This document shows, piece by piece, positions 17,575-26,020 of a stretch of 64,000 nt of DNA; within the stretch, counting starts at the first letter, position 1; the number at the start of each line of letters is the position of its first letter. The stretch is from Paludibacteraceae bacterium (GTDB lineage Bacteria > Bacteroidota > Bacteroidia > Bacteroidales > Paludibacteraceae), in contig JAKSKR010000002.1 in assembly GCA_024401645.1 (NCBI GenBank), positions 1-64,000 on the forward strand, written 5' to 3'. The notes under the pieces are model-generated. The model made no database searches and was not told where the DNA came from. It worked only from the letters and a program-made list of their open reading frames with translations. Both the position numbers and the translations under genes were made by a program.

Positions 17575-17817
17575 ATGGAAACAAGAGAAGATTACATATT
17601 GAAAAACTTTGCTAAAGCAGTTGGTTGCCTTGCCCTTTTGCCGGTTATCGACCTGATTTGTTACTTTATTCAGAATTCGGTTCTCGATTTTTTGTGTATG
17701 TTGTTGTGCATCCGCCTCATCTTCGAGGTTGCTGTCTGTGTTAAGCACGTCCTTGTCGACGAAGCACCGCAGGCTCAACTAAAAACACAAGAGGTCAAGA
17801 ACGTCAGTAAAGAATAG
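17575..17817 (+). CDS. Small membrane protein, unknown function
   Basis: 80 residues with a charged N-terminus (METREDYILK) and two hydrophobic segments (about 13-34 and 36-58) rich in Leu, Cys and Ile. The tail (DEAPQAQLKTQEVKNVSKE) is polar and probably cytoplasmic. The promoter box at 17540 and an A-rich leader support expression. No family recognised. The next gene, 134 bp downstream, has its own promoter box. Confidence 0.65.
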   Translation: METREDYILKNFAKAVGCLALLPVIDLICYFIQNSVLDFLCMLLCIRLIFEVAVCVKHVLVDEAPQAQLKTQEVKNVSKE

Positions 17818-17912
17818 TACGTCGTTTATTTGTGCTAATATCCCTGACATTTCGTCTCGAAAAATCTATCTACCTCTGAAAGGTGTCTTCTGCAAATTCA
17901 TTTATTTTGTAT

Positions 17913-17920
17913 TACTTTTG
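17913..17920 (+). promoter_or_regulatory. -7 box upstream of the 201-residue protein gene
   Basis: TACTTTTG followed by CACC lies 31 bp before the ATG at 17952. It matches the Bacteroidetes -7 consensus. Confidence 0.55.
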
Positions 17921-17951
17921 CACCATAAAACAACCTTAAAGCACAAACACG

Positions 17952-18557
17952 ATGAATGCAACAGACTTGGCAAAACAATATAAGGCCGATTTAGAATATA
18001 ACGCTGCGAATCCTATGTTCTCGGACAAGGACGACGAAATGCTGGGCGAACGCAAAGATGGCTATTACAGCAAGATTGACGACGTGAACGGCAGAAAGTT
18101 CTTGTGCCATACTTTCGACAATGGGCACTGTTACTATATGAATCCCAATACCAAGAAAATCATGCAGTTCACCGAACTTCGTCCCGATCTGTTCCTCCAC
18201 AAGTACATCGAGACCTATGTCTCTAATTTTGTGCAGGCAAATGCGTTGTCCAATGTTGCCAATGCCACCTTCACCGTCCAGTTCGAGGAGGTGATTCTTG
18301 CCAATGCCGATGTTCCTTTCTTGCAGATAGAAATTGACCGCGACGAGAATGCGATTCTTGTCGAATCAATTTCTCTTGCTAGTGCCGATGTTGAAATGAA
18401 GCTTCTTGCCGGAATTTATCGCCTTTGCAAGTTCTGTGCCTTCCCTATGTTTGTTGGCAACACGTCCGATTCCCTTGCTGAAATGTTGGAAAAGGCTGGA
18501 GCCGTTAAAGATGAAGATGACATTTTTGAAATAAATGAAACAACCCAACTCTCATAA
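17952..18557 (+). CDS. Hypothetical cytoplasmic protein
   Basis: 201 residues with no signal peptide or membrane helix. The N-terminal third is acidic and aromatic (GYYSKIDDVNGRKFLCHTF). The C-terminal half is alternating strands and helices (NADVPFLQIEIDRDENAILV ... LLAGIYRLCKFCAFPMFVG). I do not recognise a family. It has its own promoter, sits between a small membrane protein and a secreted glycosidase on the same strand, and looks like an intact gene. Confidence 0.7.
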   Translation: MNATDLAKQYKADLEYNAANPMFSDKDDEMLGERKDGYYSKIDDVNGRKFLCHTFDNGHCYYMNPNTKKIMQFTELRPDLFLHKYIETYVSNFVQANALSNVANATFTVQFEEVILANADVPFLQIEIDRDENAILVESISLASADVEMKLLAGIYRLCKFCAFPMFVGNTSDSLAEMLEKAGAVKDEDDIFEINETTQLS

Positions 18558-18673
18558 GTGAAAGAAATATACCAATAATACGCTTTGACGTTTTAATACT
18601 AGCTGTTTGACGGATTATTAAGTGCTGTTAATGTCTGGGGTGTGTAATTTTACCACATCGACATTAACTCTAT

Positions 18674-20614
18674 ATGTACATGATAATTAAGACACACAAA
18701 ACGTTTGCAATAGCCGCATTGTTGTGCTTTGCTTCGTTGCCGAATGTCTTTTCGGTTGAAACTCTAAAAGTTGATTTGACGGACAGCATTCGTCCTGTCA
18801 CTCATTGCGCTTCTGGTTCGCTTTATGGTATGACAGAAACTGAACCTAAAGATATTGATGGTTTGGTGGCTCCGCTTAAACCGCGCATGTTCTGCCAACC
18901 TCCCGAAGGTACTAATAAGAATCAGCACGCCTTTGGCGATGGCTATGTCGTTGCGAAACGTGTGGCTAGCACTGGCGCCAAGGTGCAGATTACCTTGCCC
19001 GACCTCCTACCTTACTGGCCATACAAGTGGCCGGGCATCAATTCCTGGTTAAGTGACGTTAAGCGCTTGGTTAACCGACGCTATACCGAGAATATAGACA
19101 ATATTCATAGCTATGTAATTTGGAATGAACCCGATGGCACTTGGAAAAGTGAAAATGGCGATATGAAGTCTACGGTGTGGAAACCTACCTTCGAACTCCT
19201 TCGTGAACTCGATCCCGAAACTCCTATTGTTGGCCCTTGTATTGCCTATTACCACGAAAGTAGAATGAGGGAATTCCTTACCTATTGTAAGCAGAATAAC
19301 TGTCTTCCCGACATCATTTGCTGGCACCAGTGGGGTGCTGGTGGCATTGTCGATGCCGTTAACAGCATAAAGAAACTACAAGCCGAACTGGGCATCCCCG
19401 AACGTCCTTATTGTATTAACGAATACTGTGCCGGCTCCGATTCCGAGAAACAGCAGTACGAGGGTTGCCCTGGCTATTCTGTCCCTTTCATTGCCAAGTT
19501 CGAACGCTATGGCATTGAGAGTGCAACCATTTCGTGGTGGCATGTGCCGCACCCAGGCCGCTTGGGCAGCTTGTTGACCGACGATGGCCAGAAGGGTGGC
19601 GGTTGGTGGCTATATAAGTGGTATGGCGACATGGAAGGCTATATGGCGCGCGTAACTCCGCCTAACGATAGAAGCGAGGGTCTTGATGGCTTTGCTTCGG
19701 TAGACAGGAAGAACAATTGTGCTAGCCTTGTGTTGGGTGGCAAGACAACAGGCGACGTTAATGTTGTCTTCTCTAAATTGCCCGAATTTATGGGCGGAAA
19801 GGTTAGGGTGAAGGTTGAACGCGTTACTTGGAAGAGCATCAACACTCCTGTTAAGGGTACCGACTTGGTGTCTGAAACCGATATGGTCATCAACAACGGC
19901 TCTCTCACCGTTCCCGTTAAGGTTGAAAGTGAATTGTATGGCTACCGTGTATTCATCACCCCTCTCAACGTGCCCCAATTCCCCTTTAACAACGAGGCTG
20001 CCACCATTCCTGGCAAGATAGAGGCTGAAAACTACGATGTTGCTGGACCCGGTTTCTCTTTTTTCGATAACGACTCGGAGAACAAGGGCAAGGAATACCG
20101 CGACGACGCTGTAGACATTGTGACCGCTTCCGAGGGTGGTTACGCTATCGGCTACACCGAAAAGGGCGAGTGGTTGGAATATACTGTTAATGTGGAAGAC
20201 GATAAGGAATACGACGTTACGGCCTATGTTTCTAACTCTGCCGAGATTGACGGCTTCCAGTTGTTTGTCGACGATGAGAGAATTACAGACGACTACACCA
20301 TTCCACAAGTCAGCGAAAACTGGAGCCTTTACGAAGAAGTGCCTGTTGTAAGTGGGGTGAAGATGACGAAGGGCGAACACGTTCTCAAACTTCAAATCGT
20401 AGGAAGCTATGTCAATGTCGATTGGCTTAAATTCACCGAACATGACAAGACCTGTGCCGATTTGGTATTTGACTACAACGACATCGTCAACATTTCTGGC
20501 TTGCAGATTTATGATGTAAATGGCAAACTGTTATCGGTTAACGACTTGCGTTGCAATACCATCTACATTGCCACTACACCCGACTTGAGGTCTTTTAAGT
20601 TCATAAAGAGATAA
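18674..20614 (+). CDS. Secreted glycoside hydrolase (clan-A-like) with CBM6-type module
   Basis: 646 residues. A signal peptide (about 1-27, ending near NVFSVE) precedes a (beta/alpha)8-like region to about residue 330. VIWNEPDGTW provides a likely acid/base Glu (E152) and YCINEYCAGS a likely nucleophile Glu (E250), the pattern of clan GH-A families such as GH39; the exact family is uncertain. A beta domain follows, then a CBM6/35-like module (about 448-600: IPGKIEAENYDVAG ... GYAIGYTEKGEWLEYTV). The tail (LQIYDVNGKLL ... FKFIKR) resembles a short T9SS sorting signal. Likely a surface or secreted enzyme for plant or mucin polysaccharide. No SusC/SusD genes are nearby. Confidence 0.83.
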   Translation: MYMIIKTHKTFAIAALLCFASLPNVFSVETLKVDLTDSIRPVTHCASGSLYGMTETEPKDIDGLVAPLKPRMFCQPPEGTNKNQHAFGDGYVVAKRVASTGAKVQITLPDLLPYWPYKWPGINSWLSDVKRLVNRRYTENIDNIHSYVIWNEPDGTWKSENGDMKSTVWKPTFELLRELDPETPIVGPCIAYYHESRMREFLTYCKQNNCLPDIICWHQWGAGGIVDAVNSIKKLQAELGIPERPYCINEYCAGSDSEKQQYEGCPGYSVPFIAKFERYGIESATISWWHVPHPGRLGSLLTDDGQKGGGWWLYKWYGDMEGYMARVTPPNDRSEGLDGFASVDRKNNCASLVLGGKTTGDVNVVFSKLPEFMGGKVRVKVERVTWKSINTPVKGTDLVSETDMVINNGSLTVPVKVESELYGYRVFITPLNVPQFPFNNEAATIPGKIEAENYDVAGPGFSFFDNDSENKGKEYRDDAVDIVTASEGGYAIGYTEKGEWLEYTVNVEDDKEYDVTAYVSNSAEIDGFQLFVDDERITDDYTIPQVSENWSLYEEVPVVSGVKMTKGEHVLKLQIVGSYVNVDWLKFTEHDKTCADLVFDYNDIVNISGLQIYDVNGKLLSVNDLRCNTIYIATTPDLRSFKFIKR

Positions 20615-20641
20615 TCTATACATTGCTTTTTTTCACTGATT

Positions 20642-20677
20642 GGCGTTCCACTCTTTCGTGGGGCGCCTTTCTCTTTT
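20642..20677 (+). terminator. Terminator after the glycoside hydrolase gene
   Basis: GGCGTTCCAC and GTGGGGCGCC form a 10-bp stem (two G-T pairs) around TCTTTC, followed by TTTCTCTTTTC. It lies 27 bp after the stop at 20614. Confidence 0.65.
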
Positions 20678-20794
20678 CATGTCTTGTAAACATAAGTTCA
20701 GAAAATGGATGCTGCAGATGCTCCTTAAACACATCCTTGCTTATTCCCAAAAACAAAATTCGTTTTAGTAGTCTCATTCGCGCAAAAATAACAG

Positions 20795-20802
20795 TAACTT
20801 TG
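20795..20802 (+). promoter_or_regulatory. -7 box upstream of the lipoprotein gene
   Basis: TAACTTTG (then C) lies 25 bp before the ATG at 20828. It matches the Bacteroidetes -7 consensus; no clear -33. Confidence 0.5.
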
Positions 20803-20827
20803 CAAAGCGCTAAACATTACAGATTAT

Positions 20828-21238
20828 ATGAACAAACTCTTATGCTTATTCCTTTGCCTTTTCATGGCAATAGTAACAACTGCGTGCGACGACGATGAGA
20901 TTGAAGTCTTTACGGGTAATGCCACCAACGTTACCAATTTCAGTGCCAACGTTTCGTGTCGCGTTCAAACCGATTTGTCGCTTGACGGATGCAGCTTTGG
21001 CGTTCTTTACAGCACCTCGCGTGGCACTGTAGAGAGTGGGGCTGGCAAGGAGGCTGTAAGCCACCTTCTTTTTGGTGATGTATTCGAAGTTGACCTCACT
21101 TTTACCGATTTGAATGGCGTGTTCCCGCCCCATACCAAGTTCTACTATTGTGGTTATGTGCAAAAGGGTATGAAGACCTATTATGGCGACGTAAAGTACC
21201 TCTATACTGGCGAAATGTCGGCAGAGGAAAAAGAATAA
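20828..21238 (+). CDS. Small lipoprotein with Ig/FnIII-like beta fold
   Basis: 136 residues. The lipoprotein signal has a hydrophobic core and lipobox VTTAC with Cys20. The acidic DDDE straight after the Cys resembles the Bacteroidetes surface-lipoprotein export signal, so it may face outward. The body (NVTNFSANVSCRVQ ... CSFGVLYSTSRGT ... TKFYYCGYVQ) looks like a single fibronectin-III/Ig-like sandwich. The same GxxYS ... YYxxxY pattern recurs in the FnIII-like domain of the large protein encoded 107 bp downstream. Function unknown. Confidence 0.8.
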   Translation: MNKLLCLFLCLFMAIVTTACDDDEIEVFTGNATNVTNFSANVSCRVQTDLSLDGCSFGVLYSTSRGTVESGAGKEAVSHLLFGDVFEVDLTFTDLNGVFPPHTKFYYCGYVQKGMKTYYGDVKYLYTGEMSAEEKE

Positions 21239-21344
21239 GATGCGCGCCTTTGCGTAAAATGGATAATTTGAGTAAATTAGTGCCACGTTATGCTTGTTTG
21301 CAAAACGTAAATGTTTGAATTGAATATCAATACACCTTTCTGCC

Positions 21345-24300
21345 ATGATGAAACGCTTATTTTCTGTTCTAGCACTTCTTTTGTCTGCAAACATGGGTTT
21401 GTGGGCCGATATTGATGTGTCTGAACTCTATTTGAATAATGCCGGGTTCGACGATGCGTCGCATTTCGACTATCGGGCTTCCGATGCTGGTAACGTCAGC
21501 CAAGAAATCTTACCCATTTATGGTTGGCAGAAGGACATTGGCGTAGACTATACCGTTACCGGTATCTACGAATATGGTACCGCTAAAACTTTCAACACCA
21601 ATGGTAAAGTCCCTTCTAAGGGCTACGATGGCAAGTCGGGCGGTTGCTTGGCTTTAAGCACTGGTTGGGAGGAGTCGCTGAAGTTCTATCAGGAGGTCGA
21701 ACTGCCTGCTGGTTCCTACAAGTTGCAGGCTCCTTTCTACAATGCCAGCAATTCCACCAATGGTTATAGTCTTTTGGCGTGGGTGCCGCAGTCTGGTACA
21801 GCCAGCAGTTCCACCATGTCGGGCTTCCCATTGGGCACATGGACGGTCGACGAGGTTTCGTTCTCCTTGTCTTCTAAAGCGAGTGGTAGGGTACAGATTG
21901 GGTTCAAGGGAGCTCCAAATGGTTCGGCTAACTCGGCCAAGGTTGTAGTCGACTATGTTCGCCTCATCCTAGTGGGTAATAATAGCCAGCTTATCGAGAA
22001 CTTGCGTTCTCAACTGAAAAATACGTTGCAAGATGCCAATTCGGTTTATGGCTCTGGTAGTGGAAACGATGCGGCGGCTTTGAAGTCGGTAATAGACAAT
22101 GGTCAAGCGGTTGCCAACGCTTCTACGGCAGACTATGCCGCTTTGTTCAATGCCGACAAGCGCATTAAGGAACAGCTTGTGCTATACCGTTGGGCTAATT
22201 CAACGCTTGCCAATCCAATCGATTTCACGTCTTCTATTCAGAATCCTAGTTTCGAAAACAAGTTTGCTGGTTGGAAACAGACCGGCTTCCAAACTCAATC
22301 AAATACATCCTTCTCACAGAAGGCGGGCTCTGTCTATGTCGAGCGTTGGGTAAATAAGGACTCTGCCGTAGGCTCTGCAACTGTTGCACAGAATTTGGGA
22401 ACAGACTTGCCGTTTGGTATTTACGTGTTGAAGGCTTCTGCTCAAAACATCCAGCAAGACGTCAATGCTAACCAATCTGGTGCTTGGCTTGTGGGGGGCA
22501 ACGACAGTGTGGCTGTTACTTCTGCTAGGGAATACACTCTGCAGTTCACGCACATCGATGGTGATATGTCTGTTGCGTTCAAGGCGATAAATGCTTCGGG
22601 AAACTGGATTGCTGTCGATAATTTCCGTCTTTACTATGCGGCAGCTACCCTCGACGACTATGTGAAGGAATTGACAAAAAGAATCAATGCTGCCGAGGCC
22701 TTAATGAAAGAACGCATGGCAGAATCTTCTCGTTCACAAATTCAGTTGGCGGTTGCTAGTGCCAAGTCTTGGCTTGCAAAAACTGACGTTGCTACCTTGG
22801 CGTCGGTTACTTCTGTGCTAGGCCAAGCTGTTGCTGCGGCTCAACCTTCGGTGCAGGCTTATGGCTTATTGGCTAGTGAAATTGAAAATGCACAAAAGCA
22901 GTACCAACAACAGTTGAAGGGTGCCGATGCGTTCGCCAAATCCATTTCTTCTGCTAATGCGGCTCTCGAAGATGAAACTTTGCCTTTGACCGAAGTTCTT
23001 GCAACCGTTAAGGATTTGCAGTCTGCCGAGTTGATGTTCAAGGTGGCCAATGCAACCGGGGCAGCTCCTGTTGTGACTACCGATGCGCGCGTGGCACGTG
23101 GTGCAACTATGGCTTTTGGCCGAGCTTCCTTCAGTGGCAGTAACATTGTTGAACGTGGTTTCTGTTGGTCTACAAAGCCTAATCCGCAGATAACCGACAA
23201 CCGTTCTACGTTGTCTTATAACAACAACGGTGCCATCTATGTCTTGCAGAACCTTCAGCCCGCTACAATCTACTACATTCGTCCTTATGCCATATCTAAC
23301 ACCTATGCCGTTGGCTATGGCAAGGCCATTAAGATAAGTACCTTGCCAAAGGGTAATGTGACGTGGACCTACAACAATGGCGGTTCTGAAGATGAAAATG
23401 ACAGAATTAACCATGCGGTTGCCGATGCCGTTGATATTTGGAACAACCTTACCAGCATAAATGGCTTGCGCATTACGGTGTCTTATGGAGCTAGCACGCC
23501 TACTGCCGACTGCAGCTATGGTGGCTCTATGCGTGTGGGACCAAATGCCAGCTACCAACGCACTGGTACCATTCAGCACGAAATGTGCCACGCTGCCGGT
23601 GTGGGAACCATCGACCGTTGGTACAACTCGGCTGTTTATAGGCAGAATGTAAGCAGCGGCTTCTGGTTGGGCGAACGTACCGACCAGGTGTTGTGCTTCC
23701 TAGAAAATTCCGACGATGCCCACTTGAAAGGCGACAAGACGCACTTCTGGCCTTATGGTGTTAACGGTGCTAACGAGGACGATGGTACACGCATGCTTTA
23801 CTATGCCAATGCGCTCATCATTCAATCATTGGGCGAAGATTTCTTGCCTCCGGTTTATGGTGCGTTTGCGTCACCGGCATATACATTCACCCAAGACGAT
23901 GAACAGTTGTACTATTTAATTCCGGCCAATACCAATTTTGGTGAAAACATTAAGGTCTTGAAGGGTAGCGATGGCGGTAACCTTTCTCTCGAACAGAAAA
24001 ATTGGGCGTCGGCTTTGGCCGATGCGGCTTGTGCTTGGCAAATACGTTTTAATCCAACCACACAGTTGTACGAAGTGAAGAATGCGGCAACAAACCAACT
24101 TTTAAAGAATGGTGGTAACGATGGCATTCAAATGTTGGGTTCACGCCAAAATGTGCAGAATGCCTATTTCAATACAAAGTCTTACTGGTTGACTTTTGCC
24201 AATGGCACCAATCAGCCGAAGGCTCTTTCTGCCAATAACGATGGTCAGTCGGTTTCTGCTGCTTTGTTCGATCACCAGAACACCGCTAGCCAGCAACGTT

Positions 24301-24572
24301 GGATTCTCTTCCCTAAAGCTGAACTGATGGCTCTCACCGGCGACTATACCTCTGTCGAAAACATCGAGGATGCTAGTGCCGATGTTAACGTTATTGGTGG
24401 ACGAAACGAGTTTGTTGTAGAAACGTTCGAAAATGGTGCGTGGGTATCGGCTTACAATCTGTTGGGCGTTCTTGTCGATAAGTTCTATGTGCAACCCAAC
24501 ATGCGTGTACGTCGACCTGCTAATGCCGGAGTTCTGCTGGTCAACAACAAAAAGGTAATGGTCATTCGTTAA
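21345..24572 (+). CDS. Large secreted HExxH protein with CBM, FnIII and ricin-like modules
   Basis: 1075 residues. Signal peptide 1-21; two beta-sandwich carbohydrate-binding-like modules (about 25-205 and 290-430); a helical linker (about 435-570). An FnIII-like domain follows (about 575-670; FCWSTKPNPQ ... YYIRPYAIS). Then a domain with TIQHEMCHAAG (His745, Glu746, His749), a HExxH zinc-peptidase motif with no metzincin third His at the usual place. After that comes a ricin/beta-trefoil-like region (about 850-1000) and a short C-terminal tail (LLGVLVDKF ... VLLVNNKKVMVIR) resembling a T9SS sorting signal. Probably a secreted metallopeptidase targeted to glycans; activity is inferred only from the motif. 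A terminator overlaps the stop codon. Confidence 0.8.
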   Translation: MMKRLFSVLALLLSANMGLWADIDVSELYLNNAGFDDASHFDYRASDAGNVSQEILPIYGWQKDIGVDYTVTGIYEYGTAKTFNTNGKVPSKGYDGKSGGCLALSTGWEESLKFYQEVELPAGSYKLQAPFYNASNSTNGYSLLAWVPQSGTASSSTMSGFPLGTWTVDEVSFSLSSKASGRVQIGFKGAPNGSANSAKVVVDYVRLILVGNNSQLIENLRSQLKNTLQDANSVYGSGSGNDAAALKSVIDNGQAVANASTADYAALFNADKRIKEQLVLYRWANSTLANPIDFTSSIQNPSFENKFAGWKQTGFQTQSNTSFSQKAGSVYVERWVNKDSAVGSATVAQNLGTDLPFGIYVLKASAQNIQQDVNANQSGAWLVGGNDSVAVTSAREYTLQFTHIDGDMSVAFKAINASGNWIAVDNFRLYYAAATLDDYVKELTKRINAAEALMKERMAESSRSQIQLAVASAKSWLAKTDVATLASVTSVLGQAVAAAQPSVQAYGLLASEIENAQKQYQQQLKGADAFAKSISSANAALEDETLPLTEVLATVKDLQSAELMFKVANATGAAPVVTTDARVARGATMAFGRASFSGSNIVERGFCWSTKPNPQITDNRSTLSYNNNGAIYVLQNLQPATIYYIRPYAISNTYAVGYGKAIKISTLPKGNVTWTYNNGGSEDENDRINHAVADAVDIWNNLTSINGLRITVSYGASTPTADCSYGGSMRVGPNASYQRTGTIQHEMCHAAGVGTIDRWYNSAVYRQNVSSGFWLGERTDQVLCFLENSDDAHLKGDKTHFWPYGVNGANEDDGTRMLYYANALIIQSLGEDFLPPVYGAFASPAYTFTQDDEQLYYLIPANTNFGENIKVLKGSDGGNLSLEQKNWASALADAACAWQIRFNPTTQLYEVKNAATNQLLKNGGNDGIQMLGSRQNVQNAYFNTKSYWLTFANGTNQPKALSANNDGQSVSAALFDHQNTASQQRWILFPKAELMALTGDYTSVENIEDASADVNVIGGRNEFVVETFENGAWVSAYNLLGVLVDKFYVQPNMRVRRPANAGVLLVNNKKVMVIR

Positions 24573-24598
24573 TGCTATTTTACTGGTAGCATTTTTTT
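24572..24598 (+). terminator. Terminator overlapping the stop codon of the HExxH gene
   Basis: ATGCTA (24572-24577) pairs with TAGCAT (24587-24592), followed by a seven-T run. The first stem base is the last base of the TAA stop. Confidence 0.65.
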
Positions 24599-24714
24599 CA
24601 TCTTTATATAGGATAAATTCGTATTTTGGAGTAAAAACCTAAAAAATAATGGGTTCTGTACGATATTCTACCATAAGTGGTATGATTTTATACCTTCATG
24701 TTTCAATATCTACC

Positions 24715-24722
24715 TATCTTTG
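24715..24722 (+). promoter_or_regulatory. -7 box of the candidate small RNA at 24729
   Basis: TATCTTTG followed by CA, a perfect Bacteroidetes -7 box in a gene-free stretch. No good -33. An inverted repeat TACCA/TGGTA (about 24669-24682) lies just upstream and could be an operator. Confidence 0.5.
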
Positions 24723-24728
24723 CAACGT

Positions 24729-24816
24729 GTAAAGCAAACTTAGAAACAACAGAACTACATTTTAACCTTAACCTTGTGTGTGTTGAAAAAAAGCGGCTCG
24801 TTAGAGTCGCTTTTTT
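24729..24816 (+). ncRNA. Candidate small RNA (about 88 nt)
   Basis: Between the -7 box at 24715 and the terminator at 24786-24816 there is no convincing coding frame. The predicted transcript has an A-rich start, the motif TTTAACCTTAACC (about 24760-24772) and a strong terminator hairpin. The same AACCTTAA core or its complement recurs in two other candidate small transcripts, at 53513-53591 and 54078-54195. The 5' end is inferred from the box and not measured. Alternatively this is the leader of a lost gene. Confidence 0.4.
24786..24816. terminator. Bidirectional terminator
   Basis: AAAAAGCGGCTC and GAGTCGCTTTTT pair around GTTA with one mismatch. A runs and T runs on the two sides allow termination in both directions: the plus-strand small RNA and the minus-strand 38-codon frame ending at 24829. 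Confidence 0.75.
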
Positions 24817-24828
24817 ATTTTCTATTTG

Positions 24829-24945
24829 TCAATATAACCCGACTTTCTCTTTCGTGTGTCTTATGGTGTTCTCGCCAACTGTATAGGCGTAACACGCCAC
24901 TGGCAGATATTGAATGGTTCCCCATTCCAATTCTTTTTTGTCCAT
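24829..24945 (-). CDS. Possible 38-residue protein or gene remnant
   Basis: An ATG frame of 38 codons on the minus strand (starts MDKKELEWGTIQYLPVACYA, ends KEKVGLY). The residue mix looks protein-like rather than random, and a terminator follows 13 bp after the stop. No clear promoter or ribosome site. It might be a small protein or the start of a decayed gene. I do not recognise it. Confidence 0.3.
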   Translation of the reverse strand: MDKKELEWGTIQYLPVACYAYTVGENTIRHTKEKVGLY

Positions 24946-24986
24946 AATGTCTATGGTGGTTAACAATGCATTACTTATCGTTTGCC

Positions 24987-25016
24987 AAATAAGCATATTA
25001 AAACATGCTTATTTTT
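24987..25016. terminator. Hairpin, possible terminator
   Basis: AAATAAGCAT (24987-24996) pairs with ATGCTTATTT (25005-25014), followed by Ts on the plus strand and preceded by a T-poor segment. It could end plus-strand read-through. Little else is visible between 24946 and 25046. Confidence 0.4.
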
Positions 25017-25046
25017 CCGAGTTCTTAACATGATTCTTTTCATAAA

Positions 25047-25079
25047 CAAAAAAGCCAGGCACAATTGTGCCCAGCTTTT
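25047..25079 (-). terminator. Terminator of the MBOAT operon
   Basis: On the minus strand AAAGCTGGGCAC and GTGCCTGGCTTT pair around AATT, followed by TTTTTTG. It lies 24 bp after the stop of the gene at 25103-25981. Confidence 0.85.
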
Positions 25080-25102
25080 CTATGTGTAACAACGTAGTGT
25101 CT

Positions 25103-25981
25103 TTACTTCTTATTTGTAGCCTTTGCCTTCTTGGTGTTTGCAGGCTTTGCATTTGTTTGCTTTGGTGTTGCTTTTTTAGCTTCTGCCTTTTCCTCGTCGG
25201 TTAGTGTTGGTTTAACCACCACGTCGCGCCAAGTGTTGCAAAGGTTCCACTGGTATTCTTCGCCCAAACGCTGTCCGTAGTCAAGCGGATATTTTTTGCG
25301 TGCTTCCTTAATTTCGTCGCGCTGTTCTTCTGCGTTGGTGAAGTTGTTCTTAATTTCTGAATAGTCTGTCTTAATGTTTGCCTCTTCACGGTAAAGCAAC
25401 TTAATGGTTTCGTAGCCGAGTGGTGTGAAGACGATGGCAACCTTTGCTTCGCTTGAATCGCTTACAAAACGCCAAACTTCGTAATACTTGCCACGGTAGT
25501 CGGCAAGGCTTGACGGATCTTTTCTCAAATCGGTCATTAGGCTGTCAACCTTGTGCTCTGGGTCGTAGACGAAACCTTCTTTCTTCAAGCCTGAAGGAAC
25601 AATGGTGTCTTTAATCAACTCTAAACTGCTTTCCAACTGGTCAATGGCGGTGATGACTGCCACTTTGGTTGAACGGATACCGAATTCGGTTGGATATTTG
25701 TCTTTAATGGCTAGCAGGTTGTTCTTTTCCTCGCCTGCTTCCATTTGGTTGATGTTGGCTACGAAAAGTGCGTTCTGGTAGTCGATAGCCATCTCCTTGA
25801 TTAGTTTTTCACCTGCAGGCAACCATCTGAACTCTGCGGGGTTCTGGGTTCTTTCTTGTGCCTTTTCCTGCATGGTTGAGCGGCGGTAATACTTTTCGTT
25901 AGCACTTTGTGCAAGTACAGATGAACAAGTTAGGGCAAACATGCCACAAGCAAAACTAACTTTTAAACAAATTTTTTTCAT
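25103..25981 (-). CDS. Secreted protein with Lys-rich tail, unknown function
   Basis: 292 residues. Signal peptide 1-24 (ending VLAQS), a mostly helical, charged body, and a low-complexity tail rich in Ala, Lys, Thr and Asn (about 262-292). No lipobox and no membrane helix after the signal, so probably periplasmic. It is the last gene after the SGNH and MBOAT genes, 39 bp downstream, before a strong terminator. The context suggests a periplasmic accessory of polymer acylation or cell-envelope binding; this is inference. Confidence 0.7.
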   Translation of the reverse strand: MKKICLKVSFACGMFALTCSSVLAQSANEKYYRRSTMQEKAQERTQNPAEFRWLPAGEKLIKEMAIDYQNALFVANINQMEAGEEKNNLLAIKDKYPTEFGIRSTKVAVITAIDQLESSLELIKDTIVPSGLKKEGFVYDPEHKVDSLMTDLRKDPSSLADYRGKYYEVWRFVSDSSEAKVAIVFTPLGYETIKLLYREEANIKTDYSEIKNNFTNAEEQRDEIKEARKKYPLDYGQRLGEEYQWNLCNTWRDVVVKPTLTDEEKAEAKKATPKQTNAKPANTKKAKATNKK

Positions 25982-26020
25982 GTAACTATTAATATATATT
26001 CTGTTTTATAATATTTCTTT

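Noticed and set aside
24698..24886. 62-codon plus-strand frame across the terminator
   Set aside because: It starts inside the -7 box region, reads through the bidirectional terminator and has a poor residue mix for a protein.
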